Origin: Tetranychus cinnabarinus
Taxonomy: Eukaryota; Arthropoda; Arachnida; Trombidiformes; Tetranychidae
DNA: 64,000 nt
Direction: 5' to 3'
NCBI GenBank assembly: GCA_022266195.1
Contig: WHVY01000001.1
Coordinates: 682,001 to 746,000, forward strand
The notes below the pieces were generated by a model that did not search any database, was not told the DNA's origin, and saw only the letters and a list, made by a program, of their open reading frames with translations. Shown piece by piece: positions 59,501-64,000 of this stretch. Numbering within the stretch: position 1 is the stretch's first letter; each line of letters starts with the position of its first letter. The position numbers and the translations under genes are program-made.

Positions 59501-62500
59501 TTTTGCCAAAAATCACTTTATTTCGATATTTATACCGATCCTTTATTAACTTTTCATTATTCTTGAAATATATTTAGATTGGTGGATGGAATATGAGCTC
59601 GGATTTCAATGCTTCTTCATGGGATTTTCAGATGTCATTACAAGTTGTCCATAATCAATACAATCGAGGAGGTTTCTTCTCATGGGCTGTTGGAGCTGAT
59701 GCTAAAAATTCATCTAATAATATCATTCAACTGGACCAGGGTGGACTGAGTTTACCAAGTCGAGATTATTATCTCAACAAGTCATCCGACGATGAGGTCA
59801 GTAAATTAATTTACAATTGTGACTTGAATATATTAGTGATGATAATTACAATTATTTATCTTTCATTTCTTCCAGGTTTTACAAGCATTTAAATCTTTCA
59901 CTGTAAAAGTAGCAGTTCTGTTGGGAGGAAAACAGAGGGACGTTGAAAAACAGGTTGACGATTTAATTGAATTTGAAACTCGATTGGCTGAGGTAAATTT
60001 TAGTGACATTTAACTTTCAAATTACTATTCACATGTATTGAAAAGCCACAAACTAAAGGCATTTTCATTTAGTTAAACTGTTACTCAATTAGTTTGTCAA
60101 ATAATCTTTCCATGAAGCTGTAAAAATTGCCAATTTTGCAACCTTCTGAAAATTAACTCACTTCATTATGTGTATTATTCATTGAAATGATAGCATAACA
60201 GTTAAATTAATGGCTTTTATTTGGTTTTTTCAATTCTATGTAAATGGTTTATTTGTGACTGAAATTAACTTTTATGGCTTAGTTTACAATAAATTTTCTC
60301 GATTCATATTCAATTTGATTACAGATAACTGTTCCCTCAGAGAATCGAACTGATGACGATAAAATTTACCAGCGGATAACTTTGCAAGAGCTTCAAAAAG
60401 CTGCCCCGGCAATCAACTGGATTACTTACTTTAAAGAGGCCTTTAATCAAATCAACTATGAAATAACAGAGAATGAGTTGGTCGGTGTTTATTCAATTGA
60501 ATATTTACAACGTTTATCCGATCTTGTTGTAGAGTACAACAAAACAGATGAAAAACGAATGTAAGTTGTTCGATAATTAACTATTGCCATACCATAATCG
60601 ATTGTAATTTCTTCACCCAATCGAGCTGACTTTTATTAGATGAGATTTCGTTACTACAATTTGTAACTGACTGTTCCATTGAATTATATGTAACATTCAA
60701 ACATTAAGTGTTTAAATTGAGAAAGAGAAATGGTCGAAATTATTCTCCTCTTTCTTTATTCTGTCTATTCCCCTGTCTTATTTCTCATTCTTAACAATGG
60801 TCAGAAGGGCAAAACAAATACTTTGTTTTAACTAAAGGATTATTGAGGGGAGTTGAAATTAAGACTCCAAAGTGGTAACTTGAAAATGTCTGGAATTAAC
60901 GCTTGGTCAATTGGACTAGTGCTTATTTAATTATTAGTTTAACTAAATTTTAGTTAATTTAAATGGAAATTATTGTCCACAAAATGGTTATTATTAATAA
61001 ATATTATTAAATGGCCGTAAAATATTACAAGTCGACAGGATATTTAAATTAATTATTAGTCTAACTAAATTTTAGTTAATTCATTGGGAAATATTGCCCA
61101 CCAAATTATTATTAATAACAAAAGTTATTAAATGGTCAAAAATTATTCCAAGTCCTCAATTAGACTTAGTATTCAATTATTTATTCAACCTGACTTTGGT
61201 TAGTTCATTAGAAAATAGTATCCAAAAATTATTATTATTATTTCTTATTTATTATTATTTATTATTGAATTATTGGTCCACTAATCGTGGAAACGGCGGT
61301 GCCTCTGACCTAAAGTGGGGGGATGTAACATTCAAACATTAAGTGTTTAAATTGAGAAAGAGAAATGGTCGAAATTATTCTCCTCTTTCTTTATTCTGTC
61401 TATTCCCCTGTCTTATTTCTCATTCTTAACAATGGTCAGAAGGGCAAAACAAATACTTTGTTTTAACTAAAGGATTATTGAGGGGAGTTGAAATTAAGAC
61501 TCCAAAGTGGTAACTTGAAAATGTCTGGAATTAACGCTTGGTCAATTGGACTAGTGCTTATTTAATTATTAGTTTAACTAAATTTTAGTTAATTTAAATG
61601 GAAATTATTGTCCACAAAATGGTTATTATTAATAAATATTATTAAATGGCCGTAAAATATTACATATATTTTGACATATAAGTTATTATGAATGAATAAT
61701 GATTGAATAGTGATTGGGTAGTCGTTTCTTCCCAATTTATTCTTGAATCTTTAATTTTCAAAGCTCTAGACGAAGTTAAGGAATTATGTTTCTGAAAACG
61801 AAATTCGGAAAATTTTAATTTGATTTCTGTGCCCAGTCAATTATGGGAAAATGGATTACCAACTTGCTTGTATCTATTTATAGCTGTTAACTATTCTATG
61901 TGAACTTGAAAACCCTTTTTTCCTCATTATGTTTATAGTAATGCATTTAATTGCGTTTAGAGGCAAAAGACAAAGAAAACCTTCAAATTTAATTCTAAGG
62001 AATTGCTGTTTGAAGTATTCTAGGTCAATTTATGCAAGCTGATAAACAAAGTTTGGTCTTTGGAATAAGTAAACAAAAAAAACTAGGCTCAGTTGAAAAA
62101 TACGAACTTCTGTAACTGACAGTTAAACTAATCTATTAAATCTCATGAAGCAAAGTTACATAAGCAACCTTAGTTTAATCAATGGATTTAATGTTATTAA
62201 ACAAAAACCTCAATAATTACCATTTCTTTCTCAGTGTTCTTGCAAATTACATGGGTTGGTCTGTAGTTCAATCGCTCATCTCATGTCTTTCTAAGCCTTT
62301 TCGAGAAGCTTCCAAAATCTTAAGGAAAGCATTAATTGGTGAGTAATATGCTAGATTACTTATGATTTAGGAATTAAATTCATGCTGCAAGATTATTAAA
62401 TCTGGATTTGTTTTTTCCATCTTAATAGGCTCTGAAGGAATTGAATCCTCGTGGCGTTATTGTGTAACTGACACTAATGGTTTCATGGGATTTGCTTTGG

Positions 62501-63887
62501 GTGCCATGTTTGTCAAATCTGTCTTCAGAGGTGAATCAAAGCCAACGGCCGAAGCCATGATTGAACAAATTAGAAAAGCCTTTGAAGATAATCTCCCGAA
62601 TCTCCGATGGATGGATACAGAAACTCGAAAACTTGCCAAAGAAAAAGTAAAGTCATTGCTTGAAAATCAAATAATGTCAATTATTTGCTACATAAATTCA
62701 CTTGTAAAACTAATTCACTATTTTATCACTATCCAGGCTGATGCAATAACCAAAATGATTGGTTTTCCTGATTTCATTCTTAATTCAACCAAACTAAATG
62801 AAAAATATGAAGGAGTAAGTGATCCACTGCTAATAGGTTGACCCACAGAGAATAATTGATACAAGATGTAGATCATTATTACAAGTAATGAATAATGATT
62901 AACTGTAGATCTTGTAAAATGATGATGAAAATAATACTTTCGCTTTATTATTTTGGTGCGATACTCATAGTGATTGATCTAAAAAAATATTTTTAATATA
63001 AAACTTGATCAAATTGAATTTATTTTCTTATTCAAGATAATGAATGTAACGTTAAGTAGTAGGAAAATGACATCTCTGGCTCCCTTATCGTGAAATGTCT
63101 CGGGCTAAACCGATTTGGGTAGTGAGCCAGATTCTTACTACTAGTGTATTCAGTAAATCTACAAAGCTATTCAAATACTTTCTGTGGGTCTGCCTGGTAA
63201 TTTTCAGCTTTTACGGTTATTTTACTTATGATTTTTTTGCATCCATTTATTTGTAGCTTACATTTGAAGAAAACGAATATTTTCAGAATAACATTAGGGT
63301 TAACAAATTCGCTTTGAAAAAAAATATTGAAAAAATCACGAGGCCGGCCAATAAAACTGAATGGGAAATGACACCGTCCACTGTCAATGCTTATTATACA
63401 CCAACCAAAGACACTATGGGTAAGTTATCTGGCCGATGCCAATAGCATTTAACCTCTAACATCTATTTCTTTCTGAATTTTCTTCATTGTATTTAGTTTT
63501 TCCTGCTGGAATCTTACAAGCTCCTTTTTATGATGTGAATTATCCCAAATCAGTAAATTTTGGAGCAATGGGAGTTGTAATGGGTCATGAACTGACGCAC
63601 GCTTTTGATGATAGAGGTCGACGTTATGACAAGTATGGTAACCTCCATCAATGGTGGAATAACAATACGATAAAAAACTTTGAACAGCGGGTAGATTGTT
63701 TTGTTAAACAGTACTCTTCTTATGAAATCAATGGTGATTATGTTAGTATTGGTCAATTTTTCATCATATTATTAAATTTTATGGGTTTAACTGTATCTCG
63801 ATAATATTTTTTCACCTTCAGATCAATGGAGAAAGAACTTTGGGGGAGAATTTGGCTGATAATGGTGGCCTCAAAGCTGCATTCCAT
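56552..63887 (+). CDS. M13 zinc metallopeptidase (neprilysin/ECE family), 3' end outside window
   Basis: Twelve exons were read: 56552-57023, 58025-58228, 58529-58653, 59578-59796, 59876-59992, 60325-60560, 62235-62338, 62429-62646, 62737-62814, 63257-63419, 63497-63741 and 63822-63887, all GT/AG and in phase. Exon 1 encodes a roughly 120-residue cytoplasmic tail ending RSRRRNFWDRASPLER and a type II membrane anchor (about 122-143). The ectodomain starts with the family block DPCQDFYAYSCGGW. Later come GGWN, LPSRDYYL, FPAGILQAPF, the catalytic zinc motif HELTH (exon 11) and GENLADNGG (exon 12), which holds the third zinc ligand. The long tail is more like ECE than neprilysin. These enzymes cleave small extracellular peptides at the cell surface. 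The ATG at 56552 is chosen over a non-AUG opening at 56519. The last exons, with the C-terminal Cys-x2-Trp, lie beyond the window. Confidence 0.93.
60689..61029 (+). repeat. Left LTR of the miniature element
   Basis: 341 bp with TG...CA ends; identical by eye to the right copy at a constant offset of 635. Confidence 0.8.
61324..61664 (+). repeat. Right LTR of the miniature element
   Basis: 341 bp, preceded by the purine tract AAAGTGGGGGGA and followed by the TATA target duplication. Confidence 0.8.
63055..63142. repeat. Imperfect inverted repeat in intron 9 of the M13 gene
   Basis: The left arm (AGTAGTAGGAAAATG, then TCTCTGGCTC) and the right arm (GAGCCAGA, then TTCTTACTACT) are complementary apart from about nine extra bases in the left arm. 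They enclose a locally GC-richer loop of about 40 bases. It could be a tiny inverted-repeat element remnant or a hairpin in the pre-mRNA. Confidence 0.4.
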
Positions 63888-64000
63888 GTGAGTTGACTTG
63901 AAATTTTTCAACCATTGGATTATAAGATTTCTGTATAACTTGATATTTATTGGTGTTTTGTCACTTCAATCAGCTATGAAAGAAAATTGACTTTATAGAT

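Larger units (their letters stand above)
60689..61664 (+). mobile_element. TRIM-like miniature LTR retrotransposon in intron 6 of the M13 gene
   Basis: Two 341-bp direct repeats (60689-61029 and 61324-61664) begin TGTAACATTC and end AATATTACA. They match throughout by eye. They flank a 294-bp non-coding core and are bordered on both sides by TATA (60685-60688 and 61665-61668), a 4-bp target duplication. A purine tract, AAAGTGGGGGGA, ends at the right LTR, as expected for a polypurine tract. No protein is encoded, so it must be mobilised in trans. No clear primer-binding site starting TGG follows the left LTR, which is the weak point of the call. It is unrelated by eye to the large gypsy element. 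Confidence 0.8.

Overview
The window is animal nuclear DNA: AT-rich, with spliced genes on both strands, long gene-poor stretches and a recent LTR retrotransposon. The host genes are ordinary animal genes: RAB2, an ARL15-like GTPase, an IQGAP-family protein, UBC9, mitochondrial uS11m, an ATF4-type bZIP factor and an M13 (neprilysin/ECE) metallopeptidase. Their divergence, small size and introns, plus a mariner relict, fit an arthropod or similar invertebrate (a mite is one guess). The sequence alone does not name the species.

Layout. 1-10313 is gene-poor and holds only a decayed mariner transposase on the minus strand (about 6560-6995). 10314-22494 is a complete Ty3/gypsy-type LTR retrotransposon with two 539-bp LTRs that look identical and a 4-bp target duplication (ACAC). 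It carries a single-frame Gag-Pol ORF and two further ORFs that are not envelope genes. ORF2 (215 aa) is unrecognised. ORF3 (846 aa) joins a cysteine-rich RING-like motif, a TRAF-type zinc finger, a Pro/Ser/Thr/Gln-rich linker and a DEDDh 3'-5' exonuclease domain of the REXO/ISG20/PAN2 type. About 25 copies of a 19-23 bp odd-length palindrome are scattered through the element: in the LTRs, in the leader, in both inter-ORF spacers and, in frame, in the coding sequence. Their paired arms vary together. This element is the strongest candidate for something undescribed.

22499-35495 has no confident complete gene, only a first exon of a secreted MAM-like protein on the minus strand (33226-33680). 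From 35.5 kb the host genes begin: RAB2 (+, two exons), ARL15-like (+, three exons), an intronless short IQGAP-like protein (+), UBC9 (-, four exons) head-to-head with MRPS11 (+), and an ATF4-type gene (-, two exons). The ATF4-type leader shows three upstream ORFs, the last ending in an ATGA overlap with the main start. A candidate three-exon micro-gene (-) lies at 53941-54525. From 56552 to the window end runs an M13 peptidase gene (+, twelve exons seen, HELTH and GENLADNGG motifs present, 3' end outside). Its sixth intron holds a 976-bp TRIM-like miniature LTR element with identical 341-bp LTRs and a TATA target duplication.

The host genes have no obvious shared pathway; only UBC9/MRPS11 look coupled, by a shared 278-bp divergent promoter region. 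Exon boundaries were worked out by hand from GT/AG sites and reading phase and may be off by a base in places.
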